DNA of 55,638 nucleotides from CAZWEZ01 sp964632795 (GCA_964632795.1 CAZWEZ010000009.1:1-55638), one strand, 5' to 3'. Positions 1 to 8,633 are shown, numbered from the stretch's first letter. Notes: generated by a model from the letters alone, not told the origin. Made by a program: numbers and translations.

Positions 1-603
1 CGCTCGGGCGCCGCCCGCCCGGCCCCGGAGACCCTCGAGCGGCGCGAGGTCGAACGGCTGCTGCCCGGGGGCGCCGTCCACCAGGGGTTGGCCCTGCTCG
101 CCGACGACCTGCCCCGAACGTCGCTCGAGGCATTCTGCCGGCAGGGCGGCGGGTCGCCGGCGGTGGTCCTCGACCAAGCCACCGACCCGCGCAACGTGGG
201 GGCGGTGTTGCGCGCCGCGGCGGCCTTCGGGGCCGGCGCGGTGGTGGTCCACGCCCGCGGCTCGCCCCAGGCCACGGGCGCCCTGGCCAAGGCCGCCTCG
301 GGAGCGTTGGAGAAGGTGCCGCTGGTCCGCGCCGCCAACATCGTCCGGGCCATGGAGGCCCTCAAGGACGCCGGCTACTGGTGCCTGGGCCTGGACGCCG
401 GGGCCGCCGCGACCATCGCCGAGGCCGGGGTTTCGGGCCGGCTGGCGCTGGTCCTGGGCAGCGAGGGCGGCGGCCTTCGCCGGCTGACCCGGCAGACCTG
501 CGACCTGGTGGCGCGGATCCCGACGACGGACCGGATGGACAGCCTCAACCTGTCCACCGCCGCCGCCATCGCCCTCTACCAACTCGCCCGCCCCGACGAT
601 TAG
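1..603 (+). CDS. rlmB: 23S rRNA/tRNA 2'-O-methyltransferase, SpoU/TrmH family (RlmB-like), 5' end missing
   Basis: The reading frame is open from base 1 and ends at TAG 601-603, so the N-terminus lies outside the window. The visible part is the SPOUT catalytic domain. A segment DQATDPRNVGAVLRAA matches motif 1, LVLGSEGGGLRRL motif 2, and IPTTDRMDSLNLSTAAAIALYQ motif 3 with its Asn-Leu-Ser. These motifs bind SAM in the trefoil knot of enzymes that methylate 2'-OH of 23S rRNA G2251 (RlmB) or tRNA. The preceding HQGLALLADDLP segment is typical of RlmB. A TTG at 88 could be mistaken for the start, but conserved sequence runs upstream of it. The gene marks the chromosomal flank of the island. Confidence 0.85.
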   Translation, partial: RSGAARPAPETLERREVERLLPGGAVHQGLALLADDLPRTSLEAFCRQGGGSPAVVLDQATDPRNVGAVLRAAAAFGAGAVVVHARGSPQATGALAKAASGALEKVPLVRAANIVRAMEALKDAGYWCLGLDAGAAATIAEAGVSGRLALVLGSEGGGLRRLTRQTCDLVARIPTTDRMDSLNLSTAAAIALYQLARPDD

Positions 604-666
604 CCCGCCCCGGCTTGCCGCAAGCCCGGCGACGCGCTATCGTCCCCCGATTCCCGCCGCCTCGGG

Positions 667-742
667 GCCGGATTAGCTCAGTTGGCAGAGCGGCTGATTT
701 GTAATCAGCAGGTCGTGGGTTCGATTCCTGCATCCGGCACCA
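667..742 (+). tRNA. tRNA-Thr (anticodon UGU), CCA encoded
   Basis: A complete cloverleaf can be folded. The acceptor stem GCCGGAT 667-673 pairs with ATCCGGC 732-738, followed by discriminator A739 and CCA 740-742. The D-arm contains TAGCTCAGTTGGCAGAGC. The anticodon stem GCTGA/TCAGC holds the loop TTTGTAA, giving anticodon TGT (Thr). The T-arm carries GTTCGATTC. Its 3' part (696-742) is the integration target of the island and is repeated exactly at 26500-26546. Confidence 0.96.
696..742 (+). repeat. attL core: tRNA-Thr 3' end
   Basis: This 47-bp stretch covers the anticodon arm through CCA and is identical to 26500-26546. The first mismatch is just upstream (CT here, AC at the right copy). 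The repeat regenerates a full tRNA at the left end, which is how P4-type integrases preserve the target gene. Confidence 0.92.
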
Positions 743-788
743 TGATTTTCAAACACTTAGCAATATTTTCCCTAAGCCATTTTTCTTT

Positions 789-811
789 GGGTAAGCGCGG
801 GGTAAGCATGA
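789..811 (+). repeat. Left copy of candidate integrase arm-type repeat
   Basis: GGGTAAGC and GGGGTAAGC occur in tandem, and the 23-bp block is identical to 26351-26373. Both copies lie a short distance inside an island end, on opposite sides of what would be attP in the excised circle. This suits arm-type binding sites of the island integrase; that role is inferred. Confidence 0.6.
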
Positions 812-877
812 GGTCTCGAATTTGGCCTTGCTCGCTCCCGTTTTGGCCGGCACCTTCTTGCCCGGGAGGAAGCCGAA

Positions 878-1660
878 ATGGGCCATATGAGACTGGGCGT
901 CCTGTCGACGTCGCGGAAGTGGATCCAAGTCGTCGATGAGCTGCGTCTCGGTGTCGACGTCGGTACAGTTGCCGCATCCGCTGCGGAGGCCGCCGAGGCG
1001 AGCCTCCAGGCCGCCTCGAACGATCCAGCATTTCTCCATGCCTTTTGGCTTCTGACACAGGTTCCTCTCGCGGCGCGAGGTCCTGACTTTGCCGACAATT
1101 TGCGCCGCCTGGGCGTTCAAGCCCCGAACCAGCCAAGCCTCATGGATGTGGTGGCCGCGATCTCGGGCGCGGTCGATCACTACGCACGGGAACAAGGAGG
1201 ACGCACCGACCTTGGCGAGATGGCCCAAATGGCGGCGATCGAGAGTCTCACGACATTGGTTGGACCGGACTTGCCCTCTCTATTCGAACCAAATGCGGGA
1301 GAAGTCCAGCGCGCGATCGGGCGTTTCGCGGGTGGGGATCGCTTCAGCGCCCTTGCGCGGGAGTTCTTCTCCCGCCTGACACAGCGCAGTCTCGATTACT
1401 ACCTGAGCCGCGAGCTCGGCAAACACATCGGTCCCGGTGAACGGTTCAGGGACGACGCGGCGCGCGCCCAATTCGACGACGCCCTTGATCGGCATTGCTG
1501 GGAAGCATCCCGGATCGTCGAGACGTTCGCCGGCGGATGGTACGGCAAGAACGTCTATCAGGGCGATGGCCTGACACCGGACGCCATTCGCAAGTTTGCC
1601 CCGGTCGCGTTCAAGAAGATCCGCGCCGAACTCCAAAGGCGTCGAGATGCCGAAGAATGA
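878..1660 (+). CDS. Unknown 260-aa helical protein, possible QatB-like partner of the QueC-like protein
   Basis: ATG 878 follows a strong ribosome site GGGAGGA (864-870, spacing 7), so the protein starts Met-Gly-His-Met. No signal peptide or membrane helix is visible and the sequence looks mostly alpha-helical. The stop (1660) overlaps the start of the QueC-like gene (1647) by 14 bases in another frame, which implies translational coupling and joint function. The segment around residues 160-200 (REFFSRLTQRSLDYYLSREL) recalls, from memory only, the QatB protein that accompanies QatC in Qat anti-phage systems. QatB-like proteins also start Met-Gly. Neither an ATPase (QatA) nor a TatD-type nuclease (QatD) lies nearby. 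Function is not established. Confidence 0.8.
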   Translation: MGHMRLGVLSTSRKWIQVVDELRLGVDVGTVAASAAEAAEASLQAASNDPAFLHAFWLLTQVPLAARGPDFADNLRRLGVQAPNQPSLMDVVAAISGAVDHYAREQGGRTDLGEMAQMAAIESLTTLVGPDLPSLFEPNAGEVQRAIGRFAGGDRFSALAREFFSRLTQRSLDYYLSRELGKHIGPGERFRDDAARAQFDDALDRHCWEASRIVETFAGGWYGKNVYQGDGLTPDAIRKFAPVAFKKIRAELQRRRDAEE

Positions 1661-3515
1661 GCATCTCGTTCTGTGCGGTGGCGTGGAAGAGCCGCGAGAG
1701 GCCGACGCATCGCGCCTGAGCCTGAGTCTGCATGGTAGGTCGGCAAACATCTGGCTACAGATCACGGACATCAGCAGACGGCTCCTGGCGAACATTCCGG
1801 ACGTGCTGGTCGATCTCTTGGAAGTGGCGAGCTATGTCTACGCGGCAGATGGCGCGATCTCGCGTGGCGGCAGGACGGACGCGCAGATGGGCGCACGCTG
1901 GCGGCGAAACTTCCGGTTCGTGATCCCCGTCCGCCGTCCTGATCTCTGGGCTTCCGGTCCGGTATCGTCCGCGCTCGTCGAAATGCTGAGCTTTCTTTCC
2001 GACGACGAGTATGAGTTTGATTTCAGGCGTCTTGGTTCGCCACCGGCAATGAAGGAGTACTTCGAGTTCCCGAGTGCCGATGTGTCGGGTTTCTCGCCGG
2101 ACGAAGTGATCTTGTTCTCGGGTGGCTTGGATTCTTTTGCCGGAACGGTCGAGGAACTAGTGGCGCACGGCAAGAAGGTCGCGCTCGTGAGCCACCGTTC
2201 CGCAAGCAAGATCGTAGGAACGCAGAATCACCTCGTCGATCAGCTGCGAAGCCGGCTTGGCACCGACCGAGTGCGCCACGTTCCCGTCTGGGTGAATCTG
2301 GACCGCAGTCTCGGCAAGGAGTCGACCCACCGGACACGGTCCTTTCTGTTCGCGGCTCTTGGAGCCGTGACGGCGCGGCTGTTCAACGTCGATGGCATCA
2401 AGTTCTTTGAAAACGGTGTTGTCAGCCTGAACCTGCCGCTGGTTGCCCAGGTCGTCGGTGCCCGGGCGACCCGGACCACCCACCCGCAGGTGCTGGAGGG
2501 CTTCCGCCGAGTGCTTACCGAGGTTCTCGGTCAGCCTTTCGATGTCGACAATCCGTTCACTTGGCTGACCAAGGCGGAGGTGGTCGAACGCATCTCGACG
2601 AATGGATATGGCGACCTGATCAGGGACACCCGGAGCTGCACCCGGGTTCACGACATGACGAGGCTCCATCCCCATTGCGGGCAGTGCTCGCAATGCATCG
2701 ACCGCCGCTTCGCGGTCCTCGCGGCCGTGCAAGAGCATGAGGACCCTGCGGAAGCCTACAAGGTGGATCTCTTCGATGGTGAACGCCACGCTGGACCGGA
2801 CCGGGAGACGGCACTCGCCTATGTTCGGTCGGCCTCCGATGTCAATCAGATGACGGATGTCGCGTTTTTCTCACACTTCGGCGAGGTGAGCCGTGTTGTC
2901 GGGTATTTTCCAGAGACGGCAGATACAGTAGCGGGTCACATCTATGACCTGCACCGACGGCATGCGGCTGCGGTCTGCGGTGTTTTCGACAGGGCAATCT
3001 CATCGCATGCAGGCGCGTTTCGCGAAGCGACGCTGCCCTCTGAATGCTTGCTCTCGCTTGTCGTCAGCCAGCGTGATGGGGAACATACCTATCCTGAGCG
3101 AGGCAGGGCGATGGTGCAGCCGGCTCCTGCGGCCCCGGAGATCCGAATGGCCATCGATGAACACCGGAAGCGCGTTGTCTTCGACCGATGGGGTGAGATC
3201 ACCGGGGTGGGCGCTGAGTTGCTGATCGTTCTTGCTGAACCATTCAGGAAAGCGATGGATGATGAGCTTGCACCGGAGCACTATCCGTTCACCGAGACCC
3301 ATGGCTTGGTTCGCCGGCTTAAGTGTGAAGGCGATGAGACGCTGCGCCGTCGTGTTCTTCGATGTCGAAATATGATCACAAAGCTGGCCGAGAACGCCGG
3401 CGATCCTCCGCCTTCAATCGACGCCGTGATCGAGAGCAGCCAGTGGCACGGTTACCGGCTAAACCCGGATTCGATTCGGATCGTGGCGATCACGGAGCTT
3501 GGTCACTCTGACTAG
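1647..3515 (+). CDS. QueC-like (7-cyano-7-deazaguanine synthase fold) protein with C-terminal winged-helix-like region
   Basis: The 622-aa protein contains the PP-loop signature SGGLDS at residues 158-163 and a QueC-type zinc site, Cys331 then CGQCSQC (Cys344, 347, 350). QueC normally has about 230 residues and makes preQ0 from CDG and ammonia. Here about 150 residues precede the PP-loop, and about 270 follow the zinc site. Residues about 500-615 look like an OmpR/SARP-type winged helix (LRRRVLRCRNMITKL, then WHGYRLNPDSIRIV). QueC-like proteins of similar style occur in Qat and type IV CBASS defence loci, where they act on proteins rather than make tRNA precursors. No queD, queE or queF is nearby, arguing against queuosine synthesis. 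ATG 1647 is chosen because upstream in-frame sequence overlaps the neighbouring gene and looks non-native. Confidence 0.88.
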   Translation: MPKNEHLVLCGGVEEPREADASRLSLSLHGRSANIWLQITDISRRLLANIPDVLVDLLEVASYVYAADGAISRGGRTDAQMGARWRRNFRFVIPVRRPDLWASGPVSSALVEMLSFLSDDEYEFDFRRLGSPPAMKEYFEFPSADVSGFSPDEVILFSGGLDSFAGTVEELVAHGKKVALVSHRSASKIVGTQNHLVDQLRSRLGTDRVRHVPVWVNLDRSLGKESTHRTRSFLFAALGAVTARLFNVDGIKFFENGVVSLNLPLVAQVVGARATRTTHPQVLEGFRRVLTEVLGQPFDVDNPFTWLTKAEVVERISTNGYGDLIRDTRSCTRVHDMTRLHPHCGQCSQCIDRRFAVLAAVQEHEDPAEAYKVDLFDGERHAGPDRETALAYVRSASDVNQMTDVAFFSHFGEVSRVVGYFPETADTVAGHIYDLHRRHAAAVCGVFDRAISSHAGAFREATLPSECLLSLVVSQRDGEHTYPERGRAMVQPAPAAPEIRMAIDEHRKRVVFDRWGEITGVGAELLIVLAEPFRKAMDDELAPEHYPFTETHGLVRRLKCEGDETLRRRVLRCRNMITKLAENAGDPPPSIDAVIESSQWHGYRLNPDSIRIVAITELGHSD

Positions 3516-3733
3516 ACCATGGACACACAAAGAGGCAGTCCAATCCTGACAGCAGCCGACGTTGGAACCCAAATGTCGGCTTTCCACCGCGTTTCTTCAG
3601 CTTTACCTCTGGTAGCGGACTCACCATGGAGTAGGCGCTGACCGCCGGTTATGACCCAAAGCTGCCCTTTGGCTCGCTGTGTGTAAGTTCATTTTTTGGG
3701 CGAGGTTTGTACCTTCATCGATCAAGTCGCGAG

Positions 3734-3982
3734 CTAGCGTTGAACGAGCCGATGGTTGAACGCCCATAGCGCCCAGGCCGCGAGAATAGCAATTACCCCG
3801 GCGATTGTTATCGCCTCGGGCGTGGCCTCGAACCGTTCAAAATATTGCGTGTAAAAGTGTATAGCGCCGAAGGTGACGGCTATGTTGAGCACCGCCCGTC
3901 GCGCCGTAAATGCGCTCCATGCTCCGACGGCAAGGATGCCAAGTGCCCAGATAGCCGCGAATGCAGCAGAAGTTCCGCTCAC
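3734..3982 (-). CDS. Small membrane protein, probably C-terminal remnant of a DUF2157-like protein
   Basis: The 82 codons begin with GTG 3982 and encode about three hydrophobic helices (residues 5-25, 30-48, 58-76). The ending resembles the last part of DUF2157-type membrane proteins (AIHFYTQYFERF, then a short helix and a basic tail). An in-frame stop lies two codons upstream and no clear ribosome site is visible, so this is more likely the tail of a decayed gene than an intact small gene. It stands alone between the QueC-like locus and the transporter operon. Confidence 0.35.
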   Translation of the reverse strand: MSGTSAAFAAIWALGILAVGAWSAFTARRAVLNIAVTFGAIHFYTQYFERFEATPEAITIAGVIAILAAWALWAFNHRLVQR

Positions 3983-4140
3983 CTTTTAATGTCCCGCCAA
4001 GCGGGCTGAATTGTCGTGCCAACCCCAGCAATAGAGCATGACAATGTAAAGCACGCCAAAGTAGTTCGGTGTGAACATTCGATATTACGCTCGCGGCATA
4101 ATGTCCTTGTCTTTGCACATCAAGCGATTGCAAGTTTTTG

Positions 4141-4168
4141 TTGACGCATTATTTTATCAAAATACAAT
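4141..4168 (+). promoter_or_regulatory. Sigma70-type promoter of the polyamine transporter operon
   Basis: TTGACG (4141-4146) and TACAAT (4163-4168) are separated by 16 bases in a locally AT-rich stretch, matching the -35/-10 consensus well. The substrate-binding protein gene begins about 85 bases downstream. Confidence 0.65.
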
Positions 4169-4253
4169 CAGTGTCGAGTAGGGGGGGGCGCGCTCAATCA
4201 ACAAGCCGCTCCAATGGCTTTGAGCAACAACAATCTTCAGGGAGACTTTGAAC

Positions 4254-5321
4254 ATGCAACATGTATCCATCGCGAAGAAGCTGCTGGGGACAGCCGCTGT
4301 CGTCGCTGTCACGCTTGGAATGCTGGGGGCTGCCCCCGCCCAGGCTGACAAGATCGTCATTTCCAATTGGGACGCCTACATGCCGGCCGACCTGTTGGCA
4401 AATTTCACCAAGGAGACGGGGATCGAAACCGAACTCTCGATCCACGCCACCAACGAAGAGATCGTCGGCAAGATCACCGCCAGCGGCGGTAAGGGTCTCG
4501 ATGTCGTATTCCTGTCCAGCCATTATGCCCAGGCCATGGGCAAACTGGGGCTGAGCGCCAAGCTGGATCACTCCAAGATACCCAACCTCAAGAACCTGTA
4601 TCCGGAAGCCGCAAGCCTGAGCTACGATCCCGGCAACAACTACTCGGTGCCCTATACCTGGGGCACGACCGGGCTTTGTTACCGTTCGGACTTGGTTTCA
4701 TTCACCCCCAGCAGCTGGTACGACCTTATCAGGCCGGCGGAGGAGTTGAAGGGCAAGGTCACCATGCTGTCGACCGACCGCTGGCTGATGGCGGTCGGCT
4801 TGTTTGCCCTGGGCTATTCGGTCAATTCCGAGGACGAGGGTGAGATCGCCAAGGCCCGCGACCTGTTGATTGAGGCCAAGAAAGGCCTTCTCGCCTATGA
4901 CGACACCACCTTCTATTCGAAGCTGGTCTCCGCCGAGGCGCTTCTGGTCCACGCCTGGGACGGCTGGTGCAACTACGGCATCGCCGAAAACGCCGACATC
5001 AAGTTCGTGGTACCGAAGGAAGGCAGCGACCTGTGGGTCGACGCCATGGTCGTCATGGAAGCCTCCGAGAACAAGGACGCGGCGCACAAGTTCATGAACT
5101 ATGTGCTGCGCGTTGAGACGCAAAAGTGGGTGGCCGAGAATATCATGTACAAGGTGCCCAACAAGGCGGCCATGGAGGCGCTTGATCCCAGCTATATCGA
5201 GGCCTATCCCAACATGGGAATGGGCCCGGCCGAGCTGCTGAAATATGAGCACCTGCACGACATCGGAAAGGCGCAGAAAGCCTACACCCGCGCCGTAACC
5301 GAGATCCTTGCCTCGCAGTAA
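4254..5321 (+). CDS. potD: ABC transporter periplasmic polyamine-binding protein (PotD/PotF family)
   Basis: 355 aa, beginning with a Sec signal peptide (basic start, hydrophobic core, AQA-D cleavage near residue 31). The mature start KIVISNWDAYMPADLL is typical of spermidine/putrescine-binding proteins. The family segment PYTWGTTGLCYRSD lies near residue 135. Conserved acidic and aromatic residues usually bind the amine; here WDGWCNY near residue 238 lies in the ligand-cleft region. ATG 4254 is preferred over TTG 4248 because AGGGAG (4239-4244) is well spaced only from the former. The remaining transporter genes follow after an inserted IS element. The exact ligand cannot be read from the sequence. 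Confidence 0.9.
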   Translation: MQHVSIAKKLLGTAAVVAVTLGMLGAAPAQADKIVISNWDAYMPADLLANFTKETGIETELSIHATNEEIVGKITASGGKGLDVVFLSSHYAQAMGKLGLSAKLDHSKIPNLKNLYPEAASLSYDPGNNYSVPYTWGTTGLCYRSDLVSFTPSSWYDLIRPAEELKGKVTMLSTDRWLMAVGLFALGYSVNSEDEGEIAKARDLLIEAKKGLLAYDDTTFYSKLVSAEALLVHAWDGWCNYGIAENADIKFVVPKEGSDLWVDAMVVMEASENKDAAHKFMNYVLRVETQKWVAENIMYKVPNKAAMEALDPSYIEAYPNMGMGPAELLKYEHLHDIGKAQKAYTRAVTEILASQ

Positions 5322-5347
5322 CATTGAGCTGTTGTAACGATTGGCGG

Positions 5348-5373
5348 CCGGCGCGGGTGTTCGTTCGCGCCGG
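5348..5373 (+). terminator. Stem-loop after potD
   Basis: CCGGCGCG (5348-5355) pairs perfectly with CGCGCCGG (5366-5373) across a 10-base loop, followed by TCGCTATTTATT. Such hairpins after binding-protein genes commonly protect or attenuate the message so that the binding protein exceeds the permeases. The T-run is imperfect, so this may be a partial terminator. Confidence 0.55.
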
Positions 5374-5389
5374 TCGCTATTTATTCATA

Positions 5390-6895
5390 CAAGAGGCTGT
5401 TGCAGAATCGCCCCCATCGACGATCCAAGCTTGACCCGCTGACGGCGTTCTGATTCCCTCGGGAGAGGCGGCAACCCGAGGAGATGGAGATGGCGAATTT
5501 CTACCGGGAACCGGATCGCAGGCAGCGCTTTCTTCTGCCGGTGGACATGTCGGACTGGGTTCCGGACACGGACCTGGTCCATCTTCTTCTGGATGCCGTG
5601 ATGTTGATGGACCTGTCGGCGTTCGAGGCGCATTACACGAAGCGCGGTTCCGGGGCACCGCCGTTCGCGCCGTGGATGCTGGTGTGCGTTCTGCTCTACG
5701 CCTACGCCAACGGTCAGCGCTCCAGCCGCAAGATCGAGCGTCTGTGCGAACGGGACGCGGGGTTCCGGATGATCGTGGGCTTCGAGGTCCCGGATCACAG
5801 CGTGATTGCACGTTTCCGCAAGCGCCACCGCAAGGACCTGGAGACCCTGTTCGTGGAGATTCTGAAGCTGTGCCATGCAGCGGGTCTGGTGCGGGTTGGC
5901 GTGGTGTCCCTGGACGGGACCAAGGTGAAGGCGAACGCGGCTCTGTCCGCCAATCGGACGGCCGCGTCTCTGGCCGATGAAGTGGCGGCCATGCTGGCGG
6001 AGGCCGAAGCGGTGGATGCGGAGGAGGACAGGCTTTTCGGCGATCGCCGGGGCGACGAGTTGCCCGCCGAACTGGCCGACCGCTCGGGGCGTCTTGCCCG
6101 GCTTCGGTCCTGTCAGGCCGGTCTCCAGCGCGAGGCCGAGGAGCGCATGGCCCGCCAACAGGAGAAGATCGATGCCCGCAAGGCCGAAGAGGAGGCCACG
6201 GGAAGGGGTAAACGCGGCCGTAAGCCGAAGCCTGCCGAGGCCATGGTCGACGAGGAGGCGAAGGCCAACCCCACCGATCCGGACAGCCGGATCATGAAGA
6301 GCCGGAAGGAATACCTCCAGGGCTACAATGCCCAGACCGTGGTGACCCGGGATCAGATCATCCTGGCCCCGAGCGTGGCCAACCAAGCCAACGACGTCCA
6401 ACAGTTGGGGCCGATGATCGACAAGGCCTTGGCCATGGTCGAGGCGGTGATGGGCGAGGACGCCCGGATCGGCACGGCGCTCATGGATGCGGGCTACTGG
6501 TCGGAGGACAACATGGCGACGGAAACGGCGGACTGCGAATACCTGATCGCGACCACCAAGGACTGGAAGCAGCGCAAGGCGATGCGCGACGCCCCACCGC
6601 CCCGCGGCCGGATGCCCAAGAACATGAGCGCCCGGGACCGGATGGAGCGCAAGCTGCTCACCCGTCGGGGACGCGACCTGTACAGGCTCCGGGGCCAAAC
6701 CGTGGAGCCGGTCTTCGGCCAGATGAAGGAGAACCAGAGGGCGGACGCCTTCATGATGCGAGGCCATGAGGAATGTGATGGCGAATGGGCTCTGCACTGT
6801 GCCGCCCACAATCTCAGGAAACTACACTCGGAGTCCGTCCGCGGACGGAAAAAGGGGGGAAAGCGGTTGCTCAACTGAGCAATGATACCCGGACA
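5390..6895 (+). mobile_element. IS1182-family insertion sequence (ends approximate)
   Basis: A complete DDE transposase gene is bounded on the left by GAGGCTGTTGCAGAATC (starting near 5391), like IS1182-group ends. On the right, GCGGTTGCTCAACTGAGC (about 6865-6882) is an imperfect, gapped match in inverse orientation. No target duplication could be defined. The element lies between potD and potB and so separates the binding protein from the rest of its transporter. Confidence 0.6.
5484..6878 (+). CDS. IS1182-family transposase
   Basis: 464 aa, close to full family length. The N-terminal DUF772-like domain (FEAHYTKRGSGAPPFAPWML, RSSRKIERLC) is followed by the catalytic core: a first acidic motif in VSLDGTKVKANA, a lysine/arginine-rich coiled insert near residues 160-270, a second acidic residue in TALMDAGYWSEDN, and a C-terminal motif RRGRDLYRLRGQTVEPVFGQ whose Glu completes the DDE triad. 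No frameshift is seen, so the enzyme may be active. The stop codon lies in a small palindrome (TTGCTCAACTGAGCAA). An alternative start, ATG 5490, is possible. Confidence 0.92.
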   Translation: MEMANFYREPDRRQRFLLPVDMSDWVPDTDLVHLLLDAVMLMDLSAFEAHYTKRGSGAPPFAPWMLVCVLLYAYANGQRSSRKIERLCERDAGFRMIVGFEVPDHSVIARFRKRHRKDLETLFVEILKLCHAAGLVRVGVVSLDGTKVKANAALSANRTAASLADEVAAMLAEAEAVDAEEDRLFGDRRGDELPAELADRSGRLARLRSCQAGLQREAEERMARQQEKIDARKAEEEATGRGKRGRKPKPAEAMVDEEAKANPTDPDSRIMKSRKEYLQGYNAQTVVTRDQIILAPSVANQANDVQQLGPMIDKALAMVEAVMGEDARIGTALMDAGYWSEDNMATETADCEYLIATTKDWKQRKAMRDAPPPRGRMPKNMSARDRMERKLLTRRGRDLYRLRGQTVEPVFGQMKENQRADAFMMRGHEECDGEWALHCAAHNLRKLHSESVRGRKKGGKRLLN

Positions 6896-6994
6896 GGTCA
6901 CCGCTCGGCATGATGGGAGGCGAAATCACCCCGCACGTACCGTTACAGTGTGCTTGGCGGGGCATTCAGCAACAGGCTCACAAACGGGACACCC

Positions 6995-7855
6995 ATGAAG
7001 ACGGGTTCGAAATTTCGCCGATACGTGCTCATGGGGCCGGGGCTGACGTGGCTGGCGGTGTTCCTTGTGGTGCCGTGCGGGCTCGTCTTCACCTACAGCT
7101 TCTTCGAGCGCGGGCTGTACGGCGGCATCGACTACCTTTTCACCTTCGAGAACTACACCCGCGCCATCGATCCGCTGTACCTCAAGATATTCCTTCAATC
7201 GCTGAAGATAGCGACGATGACCACGGTGTTGGCCCTGCTGCTTGGCTATCCGGCGGCCTATTTTATCGCCCGGGCGCCCCGGAGCCGGCAGAACATCTAT
7301 CTAATCCTCGCCATCCTGCCCTTCTGGAGCAACTATCTGATCCGCACCTACGCCTGGATCGTGATGTTGAACCGCGAAGGCCTCATCAACCGGGTGTTGG
7401 AGGGCGCGGGCATGATCGATGAGCCGTTGCCTCTCCTCTACAACGAATTTTCGATCATCGTCGGGCTGCTCTACGCCTATCTGCCCTTCATGATCCTGTC
7501 GCTTTACGCCTCCATCGCCCGGCTGGGATCGGAGCTCGGCGAGGCCTCCACGGACCTCGGCGGCAACGCGCTGAAAACCTTCCTGGGTGTAACGCTTCCC
7601 CTCACGTTGCCCGGTATCGGCGCCGGGTGCGTGTTCGTGTTCGTGCTCTCCATCGGCAATTTCATAACCCCGGAACTGTTGGGCGGGGGCAAGTACATCA
7701 TGATCGGCAACCTGATCTACGATCAGTTCCTGTCGGCCCGTGACTGGCCGTTCGGGGCCAGCCTGGCGTTCATCCTGATCGGCATCATGATGGCGCTTCT
7801 GTTCATGCAGGCGATGCTGGTGAACCGCTATTCAGGGGGGAGCAACCGTGCGTGA
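6995..7855 (+). CDS. potB: ABC transporter permease, polyamine type (PotB-like)
   Basis: 286 aa with about six membrane helices, the first at residues 12-33. The EAA-type cytoplasmic loop that contacts the ATPase is visible as EASTDLGGNALKTFLGVTLPLTLPG, followed by helices matching PotB/PotH. The next permease gene overlaps it by 8 bases, so the two are translationally coupled and should form the heterodimeric channel. The IS insertion removes it from the immediate potD context; expression may now depend on readthrough or on a promoter in the IS. Confidence 0.9.
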   Translation: MKTGSKFRRYVLMGPGLTWLAVFLVVPCGLVFTYSFFERGLYGGIDYLFTFENYTRAIDPLYLKIFLQSLKIATMTTVLALLLGYPAAYFIARAPRSRQNIYLILAILPFWSNYLIRTYAWIVMLNREGLINRVLEGAGMIDEPLPLLYNEFSIIVGLLYAYLPFMILSLYASIARLGSELGEASTDLGGNALKTFLGVTLPLTLPGIGAGCVFVFVLSIGNFITPELLGGGKYIMIGNLIYDQFLSARDWPFGASLAFILIGIMMALLFMQAMLVNRYSGGSNRA

Positions 7856-8633
7856 GTCGTTGCTCCATCGCCGGATACTGGGCGCCCACACGGGGCTGAT
7901 CTATCTGTTCCTCTACGGCCCCATCGCCGTGCTGATCGGCCTTTCGTTCAACAAGAGCGGCATGCCGACGGCCTGGGGCGGCTTTACCCTCCATTGGTAC
8001 GCCGCGCTGGTCGACAACGAGGTCATCCTCAATTCCGTGCGCAACACCCTGATCGTCGCCGTCGTCTCGACGGCCCTGGCGACCGTCATCGGCACGCTGC
8101 TGGCGCTGGGGATTGAGCAGGGGCGGCGCAACGGCTTCCTCGAAGCCTTCGTGTTCACGCCGATGATCATTCCCGACATCGTTCTGGCCATCGCCCTGTT
8201 GTCGTTCTTCACCACCCTCAAGGTGACGCTTGGACTGCACTCCATCATCCTTGCCCACGTCGTGTTCAACATCGCCTTCGTGTGCGCGGTGGTGCGAACC
8301 CGGCTCAAGCACTTCGATTATTCGGTTATCGAGGCATCGATCGACCTCGGCGCCAGCCAGATGGGCACGTTCTGGCGCATCACCCTGCCGATGATCTTTC
8401 CCGGCGTGCTGGCCGGTGCGTTGCTGGCCTTCACGCTTTCGGTGGACGAATTCATCATTGCCTTTTTCACCGCCGGCGCCGGGCCGTCGTCGACCACGTT
8501 CCCGATGCAGGTTTACTCCATGATCCGCTTTGGCGTGTCGCCGGAAGTCAACGCCATCGCCACCATCGTTCTGGGGGTCAGCTTCACCCTGATCTTGATT
8601 TCCCAGCGTCTCGGCAAGGGAGTCACCCCATGA
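7848..8633 (+). CDS. potC: ABC transporter permease, polyamine type (PotC-like)
   Basis: 261 aa starting at GTG 7848 inside the end of potB. About six hydrophobic helices are predicted, with the family EAA loop EASIDLGASQMGTFWRITLPMIFPG near residues 164-188 and the following SVDEFIIAFF helix typical of PotC/PotI. Its stop overlaps the ATPase start as ATGA (8630-8633). With PotB it forms the membrane channel. Confidence 0.92.
   Translation: MRESLLHRRILGAHTGLIYLFLYGPIAVLIGLSFNKSGMPTAWGGFTLHWYAALVDNEVILNSVRNTLIVAVVSTALATVIGTLLALGIEQGRRNGFLEAFVFTPMIIPDIVLAIALLSFFTTLKVTLGLHSIILAHVVFNIAFVCAVVRTRLKHFDYSVIEASIDLGASQMGTFWRITLPMIFPGVLAGALLAFTLSVDEFIIAFFTAGAGPSSTTFPMQVYSMIRFGVSPEVNAIATIVLGVSFTLILISQRLGKGVTP

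Noticed and set aside
1647..3515. Housekeeping queC for queuosine synthesis
   Set aside because: The protein is almost three times the usual length, has a winged-helix-like tail, and lacks queD/queE/queF neighbours.
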